From positions 1-64,000 of the forward strand of contig NZ_LGEC01000070.1 of assembly GCF_001279585.1 (NCBI RefSeq): a DNA stretch of 64,000 bases. The letters run 5' to 3'. Positions within the stretch are counted from its first letter, which is position 1. Each line of letters begins with the position of its first letter. A program made the position numbers and the translations under genes. The notes below the pieces were generated by a model. It saw only the letters and a list, made by a program, of their open reading frames with translations. It made no database searches and was not told the origin of the DNA. Below are positions 17,635 to 26,086 of this stretch, piece after piece. This stretch comes from Nocardiopsis sp. NRRL B-16309. GTDB lineage: Bacteria; Actinomycetota; Actinomycetes; Streptosporangiales; Streptosporangiaceae.

Positions 17635-18294
17635 ATGAACGATCTCCCTCCGCAGCCGTCCGCGATGTCCGCTTCCGGTGCTCCCACGCCTGCCTCCGCC
17701 CCGTCCGGAGTGCGTCCCAAGGCCCTCTGGTACGGGATCTCCGCGGCGCTGGCGCTCGCGTGCGTGCTCGCCATCGGGCTGGCGGTCTTCCTCGCCAACA
17801 ACCCGATCCGCGCCACCCCTGAGGTGGTCGCCGAGATACGACCGCGCGAGACCGTGGAGCTCGAGGTCGGCGAGGGTGAGGCGGAGGCCTGGGCTGTCTA
17901 CTCCACGCCCGGCGGAAGGCCCGCCGACTGCGAGTTCATCTCGCCCGCCGGGGAATACAGGCTGTTGTCCCCGGACCAGCGGCACGATGGTGAGAGCCAC
18001 GGCGAGTGGATCTTCCTGGGCGTGCTGGACACACCCGAACCGGGGACCTACGAGGTGCACTGCTCAGGCGCAGGGCACTCCGGGGAGGTCCGTGAAGGGG
18101 TCGACTACGTGGTGGGCGGCGCGGACGTGATCCACTCCGTGAACGCTCAGCGCAACACCGTGCCGACCATCGTCATCATCACCGCCCTGGCCGGGCTGGG
18201 TGCGGCCGTGCTGCTCGCGGTGGTCACGGCGGTACGCCGCGGCGTGGCGAGGAAGCGGGCGCGCTCGGACCGGGCCATGGTCCAGCACCCCTGA
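17635..18294 (+). CDS. Two-pass membrane protein in ESX island
   Basis: Protein of 219 residues: a Pro/Ser/Ala-rich cytoplasmic N-terminus, a membrane helix at about residues 30-52 (ISAALALACVLAIGLAVFLA), an extracytoplasmic beta-rich domain of about 120 residues containing two cysteines (PADCEFISPAG and YEVHCSGAG), a second helix at about 178-202 and a basic cytoplasmic tail. The extracellular domain resembles the small beta-sandwich domains of other actinobacterial membrane proteins. The function is unknown. It lies in the toxin island and in the same direction, 37 bases after the immunity gene. Confidence 0.72.
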   Translation: MNDLPPQPSAMSASGAPTPASAPSGVRPKALWYGISAALALACVLAIGLAVFLANNPIRATPEVVAEIRPRETVELEVGEGEAEAWAVYSTPGGRPADCEFISPAGEYRLLSPDQRHDGESHGEWIFLGVLDTPEPGTYEVHCSGAGHSGEVREGVDYVVGGADVIHSVNAQRNTVPTIVIITALAGLGAAVLLAVVTAVRRGVARKRARSDRAMVQHP

Positions 18295-18359
18295 CCACTC
18301 GGCCGAACGAGGCCGAGTAGCGTACGAATCCTCCCGCTTCCCGTGAAGGAGCACCCCCG

Positions 18360-19778
18360 TTGAGCCATGACGTGATCGCCCTGTTGGCCGAGAGTCCCGA
18401 CCGGCGTTCGCTCCTGGACGCGCTGGCCCAGGCAGGGCCGAAGCTGCGGGTGCGGCTCGTGGCAGAGGGGGCCGTGGTCCAGCTGCGTGACGGCTCCGGC
18501 CGCCTCGTGCTCGCCGTGCAGGCCGCGCAACGGCTGGCGGTCTCCTCCGAGGCCGACCGGCTGCTGGCGGACGGGGTGAGCGACGACCTTCCCGCCCAGC
18601 CCTACTGGGTGGAGGCCCGGGGCGCCGAACTCGACGACACCGACACCACCGGCATGGCCCGCCGCTTCGCCCGACACCTGGTCGAACGGCACGGCGGCAC
18701 GCTCTGGGAGCCCGAGTCCCGGCTGCCCCGCGACGACGCACACCTCGTGGGAGTCACCGACCACCCCGCGGTGACCGCCGTGACCGGGAAGAACGCCGTC
18801 GTGGTGCAGGACCGCCCGGTGGTGTCCCTGTCGAACTGGCTCGTGGACGCCCTCGCCGTGCACGGGCGCGACGGGCTCGGCCTGCAGGTGGTCACCCCGT
18901 CCACGAGCGTCCTCACGCACGCGCTGCGCTCCTTCCTGGGCAAGCGCGCCGCGACCTGGGTCGTGCGCGCGCCCGACGGCCGCTACTACGACGGCTTCAA
19001 CGGCCTGCCGCTCGTGTGGGCGGACGGCACCGGCTTCGTCCCCGACCCCGGGCTCGATCCCGAGGACGGCCCGAACGAGGCCTTCCGCGTGTCGCCCGAC
19101 GACGAACCGGTCGTACTGCTGCACGTCGACCTCCAGATCGACCACGCGGTCCGCGGCGACCTGGAACTCGGCGGCACCGTGGAGGAGCTGACCGCGAGCC
19201 TGGCCGGCGTGCCCCCGTCCGTCTGGGGTACCGCCGAGCCCCTCACGCGCCCCTGGGACCGCGCCCGGATCACCAGGACCGCGCGGGGCCGCGCCCCCGG
19301 CCGCACCTGGCTGGCCTTCTCCGGCCAGCCCGGCGGCCCTGACGAGGACGCGCTTCCCTTCGCCGGCACTCTCCGGGTCTCACGCACGTCCGCGGGAGTG
19401 CGCGAGCACGTCCTGCTCACGGTGGCCCACCGGCCCGGCGGGGAGCCGGACCTTGACGCCCTCATCCCGCTGCTGCGCGAACTGGCCGCCCAGGGCGGTC
19501 TGCGCACCATGACCGTGCTCCGCGCGCTCGGCCGCGCCGACCTCACCACGCCCCCGCGCTGGGCCGGGGTGCCCGTGCCCGTGGGGCTGGCCGTGGGCGC
19601 CGAAGGGGTGCTGGAGACGGGCCGGGACAGGGCGTTGAAGGCGCCGGTGGAGGGTGTCGCGTACGGACCGCGCCTGACCCCGGTGGTCTGGTACCGGATC
19701 GGCGACGGCACGGAACCGGACTCCTGGGACCGGTTCCGCGCCCTCATGGAGCACCTCAGGCCCCGTGAAGCCTCGTGA
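18360..19778 (+). CDS. DUF6177-family protein (ESX-associated)
   Basis: Cytosolic protein of 472 residues with no membrane segment. The beginning (MSHDVIALLAESPDRRSLLDAL...VRLVAEGAVVQLRDGSGR) and the SNWLVDALA and VTPSTSVLTHALRSFLG blocks fit DUF6177, a family of unknown function seen near type VII secretion loci in Streptomyces and relatives. The start is TTG at 18360, 8 bases after GAAGGAG. It is the last gene of the island. A perfect GAAGCCTC-GT-GAGGCTTC hairpin spans its stop codon. Confidence 0.75.
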   Translation: MSHDVIALLAESPDRRSLLDALAQAGPKLRVRLVAEGAVVQLRDGSGRLVLAVQAAQRLAVSSEADRLLADGVSDDLPAQPYWVEARGAELDDTDTTGMARRFARHLVERHGGTLWEPESRLPRDDAHLVGVTDHPAVTAVTGKNAVVVQDRPVVSLSNWLVDALAVHGRDGLGLQVVTPSTSVLTHALRSFLGKRAATWVVRAPDGRYYDGFNGLPLVWADGTGFVPDPGLDPEDGPNEAFRVSPDDEPVVLLHVDLQIDHAVRGDLELGGTVEELTASLAGVPPSVWGTAEPLTRPWDRARITRTARGRAPGRTWLAFSGQPGGPDEDALPFAGTLRVSRTSAGVREHVLLTVAHRPGGEPDLDALIPLLRELAAQGGLRTMTVLRALGRADLTTPPRWAGVPVPVGLAVGAEGVLETGRDRALKAPVEGVAYGPRLTPVVWYRIGDGTEPDSWDRFRALMEHLRPREAS

Positions 19779-19784
19779 GGCTTC
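19767..19784 (+). terminator. Palindrome spanning the DUF6177 stop codon
   Basis: GAAGCCTC-GT-GAGGCTTC is a perfect 8-bp inverted repeat whose centre contains the TGA stop. The 2-base centre forces a slightly shorter stem in RNA. It would mark the end of the ESX island transcript. Confidence 0.5.
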
Positions 19785-19814
19785 GTCGGGCCCCTCCACA
19801 TCAGGACCCGCCGA

Positions 19815-19937
19815 GCGCCGTTGACCCCCGCCAAGCCCCATCGAGCCTGGCCCGCGCCCGCCCATCCCTGTTCGGCCCGCTGAGCCCCGCCAAGCCTCGC
19901 CGAGGCCCCGCCGGCGCCCGTTGAGTCCCGTCAGGCC
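19815..19937. repeat. Degenerate repeats at the 3' end of the ROK gene
   Basis: The unit GCCCGYTGAGYCCCGYCAAG followed by CC is found at 19815-19837, 19875-19896 and 19916-19937 with substitutions. The last copy overlaps the ROK stop codon (19931-19933), so the gene's own end has been copied into the spacer, or the gene has ended inside a repeat. Confidence 0.65.
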
Positions 19938-21148
19938 CGGTTGACCAGGGTGTCGGCGTGCTCGGGGCTCAGGCAGTGCTCGATGACCGTCACGGCGGCG
20001 CCGATGACGCCCGCGCTCTCCCCCGCGGTGGAGGACACGATGCTCAGGTGCTCGGTGGCCAGCGGCAACGAGCGCTGGTAGATGATCTCCCGGACCCCGG
20101 CGAGCAGGTGGTCGCCGGCCAGGGCCAGCGCGCCGCCGATGACGATGACCGACGGGTTGAACATGTTGACCGAGGCGGCCAGCACCTCGCCGACGTCGCG
20201 CCCGGCCTGGCGCAGGGCGCGCAGCGCCGGGACCGATCCGTTGCGTGAGAGCTCCACGACGTCGCGGGCGCCCCGCGCCGGGACGCCCTCCGCGGTCAGC
20301 GCCTCGGCGAGGGCCGCGCCGCTGGCCACGGCCTCCAGGCACCCGGTGTTGCCGCAGCGGCACTGGCGGCCCGCCCCGCTGGGCACGTGGATGTGCCCCA
20401 TGTCCCCGGCCGCCCCCTGGGCGCCCCGGTAGACCCGGCCCTCGCTCACGATGCCGCAGCCGATACCGGTGGCGACCTTGACGAACATCAGGTGGCTGGC
20501 GGTGGGCCAGGCGACGTGGTGCTCGCCGACGGCCATGATGTTGACGTCGTTGTCCACCAGGACGGGCACGGGCAGGCGCGCGCCGACGTAGCCGGGCACG
20601 TCGAAGTTGTCCCACCCGGGCATGATCGGCGGGTTGACCGCGCGGCCGGTGGAGTACTCGACCGGTCCGGGCAGGCCGATGCCCACCCCGAGCAGGTCGG
20701 TCACCTCGCGGCCGGCGCCGTCGAGCAGCGCCCGCCCGCGGTCGACCACCCAGTCCAGGACCGGTTCGGGCCCCAGCGCGATGTCGAGGTCGGCGCGCTC
20801 CTCGGCCAGCACCGTCCCGGTCATGTCGGTGAGCGCCAGCCGCGCGTGGGTGGCGCCCAGGTCGGCGGCCACGACGACGCGGGCGTCGGGGCGGAACGAG
20901 AACGTCGTGGGCGGTCGCCCGCCGGTCGAGGCGGCCTCGCCCGCGGGGCCGATGAGCCCGCTGGCCAGGAGGGCGTCCACGCGCTGGGTGACCGTGGATC
21001 GGGCCAGTCCGGTCACCGACGCCAGCTCGGACCGGGTGCGCGGTCTGCCGTCGCGCAGTATCCGCAGCAGTGTCCCCGCCCCTGGTACGGCGGCCGTCGC
21101 GCGCAACTCCGTCAAACCCCTGCCCCCCGTCAGCACCTCTTCCGTCAT
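19931..21148 (-). CDS. ROK-family transcriptional repressor
   Basis: Sugar-responsive repressor of 405 residues. An N-terminal winged helix (SELASVTGLARSTVTQRVDALL) is followed by a ROK sugar-kinase-like domain with the phosphate loop ADLGATHARLAL, ATGIGCGIV and the zinc motif CRCGNTGCLE. The start is the ATG at 21148; an in-frame TTG 12 bases upstream (21160) is possible. It is divergent from the sugar transport operon and probably represses it until a sugar or sugar phosphate binds; autoregulation through the shared 108-base gap is likely. Confidence 0.9.
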   Translation of the reverse strand: MTEEVLTGGRGLTELRATAAVPGAGTLLRILRDGRPRTRSELASVTGLARSTVTQRVDALLASGLIGPAGEAASTGGRPPTTFSFRPDARVVVAADLGATHARLALTDMTGTVLAEERADLDIALGPEPVLDWVVDRGRALLDGAGREVTDLLGVGIGLPGPVEYSTGRAVNPPIMPGWDNFDVPGYVGARLPVPVLVDNDVNIMAVGEHHVAWPTASHLMFVKVATGIGCGIVSEGRVYRGAQGAAGDMGHIHVPSGAGRQCRCGNTGCLEAVASGAALAEALTAEGVPARGARDVVELSRNGSVPALRALRQAGRDVGEVLAASVNMFNPSVIVIGGALALAGDHLLAGVREIIYQRSLPLATEHLSIVSSTAGESAGVIGAAVTVIEHCLSPEHADTLVNRA

Positions 21149-21220
21149 GAATCCAGTCAAGCACAGGTTCCGTGGCGAGGTTCGAGCGAGCCTAAAGTGT
21201 TCTCATCCGACAACTTCTGC

Positions 21221-21250
21221 TTGACTATCGACATAAGTCCGGCGTACGGT
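21221..21250 (+). promoter_or_regulatory. Promoter of the sugar operon (leaderless?)
   Basis: TTGACT (21221-21226) and TACGGT (21245-21250) are 18 bases apart, a good sigma-70/HrdB-type promoter. The ATG of the first operon gene is at 21257, about 7 bases after the -10 box, with no ribosome binding site before it. This suggests that transcription starts at or next to the ATG and that the mRNA is leaderless. The site overlaps the ROK gene's upstream region, so a repressor bound here could control both directions. Confidence 0.5.
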
Positions 21251-21256
21251 GCCGTC

Positions 21257-22411
21257 ATGTCAGTGAGTAAGGTCACAAGCCTGGGTGAAGCGGACGACCC
21301 CGGCCCCCTCGCCCCCCAGGTCTACCGCGCGGCGGTGATCGGTACCGGCTTCATGGGACGCGTCCACACCCACGCCGTCCGGGCCCACGGCGGCCGGGTC
21401 GTGGGCGTGGCGGGCTCCTCCCAGGACAAGGCCGAGCGCTTCCGCACCACCCACGGCCTGGACCGCGCCGTCGGCCACGCCCTCGATCTCATCCACGACC
21501 CCGACGTGGACGTCGTCCACGTGTGTACCCCCAACCACCTGCACGCCCCGCTGAGCCTGGCCGCGCTGTCGGCCGGCAAGCACGTCGTGTGCGAGAAGCC
21601 CCTGGCCACGGACGCCGCCACGGCCCGGAGCCTGGTGACGGCCGCCGAGGAGGCCGGCCGCGTCGCGGTCGTGCCCTTCGCCTACCGGTTCCACCCCATG
21701 GCCCGCGAGGCGCGGGCGCGCGTGGCGGCGGGCGCCATCGGACGCGTCAGCCTGGCGCACGGCGGCTACCTCCAGGACTGGCTGCTCTCCCCCGAGGACG
21801 ACAACTGGCGGGTGGACGCCGAGCTGGGCGGGCCCACCCGGGCCTTCGGCGACATCGGCTCGCACTGGTGCGACATGCTGGAGTTCGTCACCGGCGACCG
21901 CATCACCGCGGTCAGCGCCCAGACCTCCCGCGTCAACGACACCCGCGGCAGCGCGTCCCGGCCGGTCACCACCGAGGACCTGGTCGCCTTCCAGTTCTCC
22001 ACCCGCGGCGGCGCGATCGGCAGCGCCGTGATCAGCCAGGTCTCCCCCGGCCGCAAGAACCAGCTGCTCCTGGAGGTGGCCGGGAGCGAGGGCTCGCTCG
22101 TCTTCGACCAGGAGCGCCCCGAGACCCTGTGGTCCGCCTCCCGCGGGCGCACCGCGCTCATCTCGCGCGACGACCCCGACCTCAGCGCCGACGCCGCGCG
22201 GCTGGTCACGGTGCCCGTCGGCCACCCGCAGGGCTACCAGGACTGCTTCAACGCCCTGGTCGCCGACACAGCCGCGGCCATCGCCGGGCACGAGCCCGAG
22301 GGCCTGCCGCGCTTCACCGACGGCCTGCGCGCCGCCGTCCTGGCCGAGGCCGTGCTGGAGTCGGCCCGCGAGCGCCGCTGGGTCGACGTCCCGGAGGTGG
22401 AGGAGGCATGA
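21257..22411 (+). CDS. Gfo/Idh/MocA-family oxidoreductase
   Basis: NAD(P)-dependent sugar or inositol dehydrogenase-like protein, 384 residues. The N-terminal Rossmann fold has AVIGTGFMGRVHTHAV; the active-site lysine is in CEKPLATD; the following block has DIGSHWCDMLEFVTG, a common position of a catalytic histidine in this family. The likely substrate is a sugar, inositol or keto-derivative brought in by the neighbouring ABC transporter. First gene of the operon; its stop overlaps the ATPase start (ATGA). Confidence 0.92.
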   Translation: MSVSKVTSLGEADDPGPLAPQVYRAAVIGTGFMGRVHTHAVRAHGGRVVGVAGSSQDKAERFRTTHGLDRAVGHALDLIHDPDVDVVHVCTPNHLHAPLSLAALSAGKHVVCEKPLATDAATARSLVTAAEEAGRVAVVPFAYRFHPMAREARARVAAGAIGRVSLAHGGYLQDWLLSPEDDNWRVDAELGGPTRAFGDIGSHWCDMLEFVTGDRITAVSAQTSRVNDTRGSASRPVTTEDLVAFQFSTRGGAIGSAVISQVSPGRKNQLLLEVAGSEGSLVFDQERPETLWSASRGRTALISRDDPDLSADAARLVTVPVGHPQGYQDCFNALVADTAAAIAGHEPEGLPRFTDGLRAAVLAEAVLESARERRWVDVPEVEEA

Positions 22412-23919
22412 CCGGCGAACCCCTCCTGAGCATGCGCGCCATCACCAAGTCCTTCCTCGGCGTGCGCGTCCTGCACGGCGTCGACCTGGACCTGCGCGCC
22501 GGTGAGGTGCACGCCCTGGTCGGCGAGAACGGGGCCGGGAAGTCGACCCTGATGAAGGTGCTGGCCGGGGTGCACCGCCCGGACGGGGGCACCATCGAAC
22601 TCGACGGTGAGGAGGTCGCCTTCGAACACCCCGTGCGGGCCCAGCGCGCCGGGGTCGCCACGGTCTTCCAGGAGTTCAACCTCCTTCCCGAGCGCACCGT
22701 CGCCGAGAACGTCTTCCTGGGCCGCGAACCCCTGCGCCGCGGCCTCGTGGACGGCCGCGCGATGGAGCGCGCCACCGCCGCGCTCCTGGCCGACCTCGGC
22801 CTGGAGGGGATCGCCCCGTGGCAGAAGGTGCGGTCTCTGTCGGTGGCGGAGCAGCAGATCGTGGAGATCGTCAAGGCGCTCTCGCAGGACGCCCGCGTCA
22901 TCTCCATGGACGAGCCGACCGCCGCGCTGGCCGACCACGAGGTGGAGGTGCTCTACCGGATCATCGGCCGACTGCGCGAGCGGGGCGTCGCCGTCCTCTA
23001 CGTCTCGCACCGGCTCAAGGAGATCTTCGACCTGGCCGCGACCATCACCGTGCTCAAGGACGGTGACCTGGTCGGCACCTGGCCCGCCCAGGAGCTGGAA
23101 CCGGCCGAGCTGGTGCGCCAGATGGTCGGCCGCCCCGTCTCGGCGGTCTTCCCCGAGCCCCTCGAACCGCGCGGCGAGCACGTCGGACGCGTCCGGTTGT
23201 CGGTCACCGGGGGCGGCAACGCCCAGGTCGACGGCATCGGGTTCGAGGTCCGCGGCGGTGAGATCCTCGGTCTGGGCGGGCTCCAGGGCAGCGGCCGCAC
23301 CGAGGTCGCGCACGCCCTGTTCGGGATCGCCCGGTTCACCCGCGGCGAGGTGCGCGTGGACGGGCGGGTCGTGAACCCGCGCTCACCGCGCCAGGCCGTG
23401 CGCGCGGGACTGGTGCTGGTCACCGAGGACCGCAAGTCACAGGGCCTGGCCCTGCACCAGTCGGTGCTGGACAACGGGCGCCTGGTCCTGGACGCCGTGT
23501 TCCCCTTCGGCTCCGGGCGGCGCGCCCGGCGGCTGCCCGGTGTGCTGTCGTCGCTGGAACTGGTCGCCCGGGGCGGCCACGGCCAGGAGGTCCAGTACCT
23601 GTCCGGCGGCAACCAGCAGAAGGTGGTGCTGGCCAAGTGGCTGGCCGCCGAACCCGGCGTCATGGTGATGGACGAGCCCACCCGCGGCATCGACGTGGGC
23701 GCCAAGCAGGCCGTCTACCGGCTGATGCGCGAACTGGCCGCCGACGGTGTGGCCATCGTGCTGATCACGTCGGAGCTGCCCGAGCTCATCGGTATGGCCG
23801 ACCGCCTGGTCGTGCTCGAAGACGGGCGCATCGCGGGCGAACTGCCCGGCGACGCCGACGAGGAGGCCGTCATGGCCCTGGCCACCGGTTCCGCCCCGCG
23901 CGAGGAGGCGGCCTCGTGA
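22408..23919 (+). CDS. Ribose-type sugar ABC transporter ATPase
   Basis: Double-cassette ATPase (RbsA/MglA family), 503 residues, cytoplasmic. Cassette 1 has Walker A GENGAGKST, signature LSVAEQQIVEI and Walker B ISMDEPTAAL. Cassette 2 has the degenerate Walker A GLQGSGRTE, signature YLSGGNQQKV and Walker B VMDEPTRGIDVG. This asymmetry is typical of the CUT2 group, which imports monosaccharides. The start overlaps the preceding gene by 4 bases and its stop overlaps the next gene's GTG by 4. Confidence 0.94.
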   Translation: MTGEPLLSMRAITKSFLGVRVLHGVDLDLRAGEVHALVGENGAGKSTLMKVLAGVHRPDGGTIELDGEEVAFEHPVRAQRAGVATVFQEFNLLPERTVAENVFLGREPLRRGLVDGRAMERATAALLADLGLEGIAPWQKVRSLSVAEQQIVEIVKALSQDARVISMDEPTAALADHEVEVLYRIIGRLRERGVAVLYVSHRLKEIFDLAATITVLKDGDLVGTWPAQELEPAELVRQMVGRPVSAVFPEPLEPRGEHVGRVRLSVTGGGNAQVDGIGFEVRGGEILGLGGLQGSGRTEVAHALFGIARFTRGEVRVDGRVVNPRSPRQAVRAGLVLVTEDRKSQGLALHQSVLDNGRLVLDAVFPFGSGRRARRLPGVLSSLELVARGGHGQEVQYLSGGNQQKVVLAKWLAAEPGVMVMDEPTRGIDVGAKQAVYRLMRELAADGVAIVLITSELPELIGMADRLVVLEDGRIAGELPGDADEEAVMALATGSAPREEAAS

Positions 23920-24986
23920 CACCCCTGCGGACCACCGCGGCGAGCCTGGGTTCGCGGCTCGGCACGACCGGCCTGGTCTACGCGGCCCTGGTCGTCCTGC
24001 TGGCGGTCAGCGCCGCCTTCCTGGCCGCGCGCGGCGCCACCCTGTTCACCACGGCCAACACCGTCGACCTGTTCACCCGCAGCAGCCTGCTGGGCTTCCT
24101 GGCCATCGGCCAGACACTGGTCATCCTCTGCCGCTCGCTGGACCTGTCGGTGGGCCACGTCGCCGCGCTGTCCGCGCTGGTCGCCGCCACCACGATGGAC
24201 GGCGACCCGTCGCGGATCGTCCTCGGGGCCACCGCCGCGCTGGTCGTGGCGGGACTGATCGGCCTGGCCAACGGGCTCATCGTCACCGGCCTGCGGGTCA
24301 ACCCCTTCATCGCGACCCTGGGCACGGCCCTGATCGTCCAGGGCTACCTGGACACGACCTTCCAGGGGCCGGCCGGGTCGGTGCCCGAAGCCTTCCAGGC
24401 CTTCGGCTACACCCGGATCGGCCCGCTGCCGGTCTCCACCCTGGTCATGCTCGGCCTGGCGGTGGCGGCCGTCGTGTTCCTGCACCGCACCCGCATGGGC
24501 TACCACATGTACGCCGTCGGCGGCGACGCCGACGTCGCCCGCCTGTCGGGCGTGCGGGCGGGCGTGCCCGTGGTCACCGCGCACGTCCTGTGCTCGATCA
24601 CCGCCGGAGTGGCCGGGCTGCTGCTGGCGGCACGGTTCGGGACCGGCAACCCGCAGGTGTACGCCAACGGGTACGAGCTGGAGGCGATCGCCGCGGTCGT
24701 GCTGGGCGGGACCTACCTGCTCGGCGGACGCGGCGGCGTGGCCGGAACCATCGCGGGCGTGTTCGTGCTGGCCACCCTCGACACCGTGTTCAACGTGCTC
24801 GCGGTCGACCCGTTCGTCAAGGACGTCCTGCGCGGCGCGGTCCTGGTCGCCGCGGTGGCCGTCTACGCCCGCGGACAGCAATCCCGCGCCGCGACGCGCG
24901 TGCGGTTCCCGTCCACGGGCCCGCCGGCGCCGCCGCCCTCCCAGCCCCCGTCCCCGAAGACCGCTCCCCTGGGAGGCCGCCGATGA
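23916..24986 (+). CDS. CUT2 sugar ABC transporter permease 1
   Basis: RbsC-like permease of 356 residues with about nine hydrophobic helices. The family block CRSLDLSVGHVAALSALVAA and the conserved loop GGDADVARLSGVRAGVPVV are clear, as are EAIAAVVLGGTYLLGGRGGVAGTIAG near the end. The GTG start lies inside the end of the ATPase gene, and the stop overlaps the ATG of permease 2, so translation is coupled. The last 35 residues are a Pro/Ser/Arg tail beyond the normal family end. Confidence 0.92.
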   Translation: MTPLRTTAASLGSRLGTTGLVYAALVVLLAVSAAFLAARGATLFTTANTVDLFTRSSLLGFLAIGQTLVILCRSLDLSVGHVAALSALVAATTMDGDPSRIVLGATAALVVAGLIGLANGLIVTGLRVNPFIATLGTALIVQGYLDTTFQGPAGSVPEAFQAFGYTRIGPLPVSTLVMLGLAVAAVVFLHRTRMGYHMYAVGGDADVARLSGVRAGVPVVTAHVLCSITAGVAGLLLAARFGTGNPQVYANGYELEAIAAVVLGGTYLLGGRGGVAGTIAGVFVLATLDTVFNVLAVDPFVKDVLRGAVLVAAVAVYARGQQSRAATRVRFPSTGPPAPPPSQPPSPKTAPLGGRR

Positions 24987-26080
24987 CCGCCCCCGCCTCC
25001 CCGACACCGTCCGCCCCGCCGCCCGCACCCGGGGCGGACGGACGGCGCCGCCCGCCCCTGGGCGCGCTGTCCTCGATGCCCAGGGGCGGCACGGCGACGG
25101 TCGCGCTGATCCTGCTGCTGATCTTCGTCGTCATCGCCACGCAGAACCCGTCGTTCTTCGAGGGGCCACCGCTGATGGGGTTCGCCAAGAAGGCCGCCCC
25201 GCTGGTGATCCTCGCGGTCGGCCAGTACCTGGTGATCGTCTCCGGCGAGTTCGACCTGTCGGTCGGCTCGCTCGTGGGCGCCCAGGTCGTCATCGCGGCC
25301 CGGCTCATCGACGGCGACGAGGCGATGACCTGGCCCGTGCTGGCGCTCATGGTGGCCTTCGGGCTGGTCGTGGGCCTGGTGAACGGGCTGGTCACCACGC
25401 TGCTGAGGGTGCCGTCGATCATCACCACGCTCGGCACCATGCTCGTCCTCTTCGGCGCCGTGCGCTTCTGGACCGGCGGCGCGCCCACGGGCGCGCTCTC
25501 CGAGGCCTTCCGCGTCCCCGGCCGCGACGGGATCGAGAACGTGCCGTTCCTCCACCAGATCCCGTGGGCCCTGCTGATCGCGGCCGCCGTCGTGGTGGGC
25601 GGCGTGCTGGTGATGCGCTCCCCGTACGGGCGCACGCTGATGGCGACCGGTGACAACGACACCGCCGCCGCCTTCTCCGGCGTGCGGGTGTGGTCGGTGC
25701 GCACGCTGGCCTTCATGGCGTCGTCCCTGCTGGCCACGCTCGCGGCGGTGCTCATCGGCGGCTACGCCGGGGTCACCGCCCAGGTCGGCCAGGGCCTGGA
25801 GTTCACCGCCATCACCGCGGTGGTCCTGGGCGGCGTGGTCCTGGGCGGCGGACGCGGCACCGTGCTCGCCGCCGCGCTGGGCGCCCTCACCGTGGAGGCG
25901 CTCTTCACCCTCTTCAACCAGCTCTACCTGCCCTCGACGATCCAGCCGGCGGCGCAGGGACTCATCATCATCGCCGCGGTGGCCTACGCGTCGCGCCGCG
26001 GCGAGCTCCGACTGCCCGGGCGCCCACGGCGGCGACCGGACCACCCGACCGAGCACACGCTCGGCTCTTCGAGGAGGTAA
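24983..26080 (+). CDS. CUT2 sugar ABC transporter permease 2
   Basis: Second RbsC-like permease, 365 residues, with EFDLSVGSLVGAQVVIAARL, TGDNDTAAAFSGVRVWSVR and ITAVVLGGVVLGGGRGTVLAAALGAL. A Pro/Ala-rich cytoplasmic N-terminus of about 35 residues comes before the first helix. Two distinct permeases imply a heterodimeric channel. The start at 24983 overlaps permease 1 by 4 bases; the binding protein gene follows after 6 bases, its ribosome site GGAGG lying at the end of this gene. Confidence 0.92.
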   Translation: MTAPASPTPSAPPPAPGADGRRRPPLGALSSMPRGGTATVALILLLIFVVIATQNPSFFEGPPLMGFAKKAAPLVILAVGQYLVIVSGEFDLSVGSLVGAQVVIAARLIDGDEAMTWPVLALMVAFGLVVGLVNGLVTTLLRVPSIITTLGTMLVLFGAVRFWTGGAPTGALSEAFRVPGRDGIENVPFLHQIPWALLIAAAVVVGGVLVMRSPYGRTLMATGDNDTAAAFSGVRVWSVRTLAFMASSLLATLAAVLIGGYAGVTAQVGQGLEFTAITAVVLGGVVLGGGRGTVLAAALGALTVEALFTLFNQLYLPSTIQPAAQGLIIIAAVAYASRRGELRLPGRPRRRPDHPTEHTLGSSRR

Positions 26081-26086
26081 CACACC

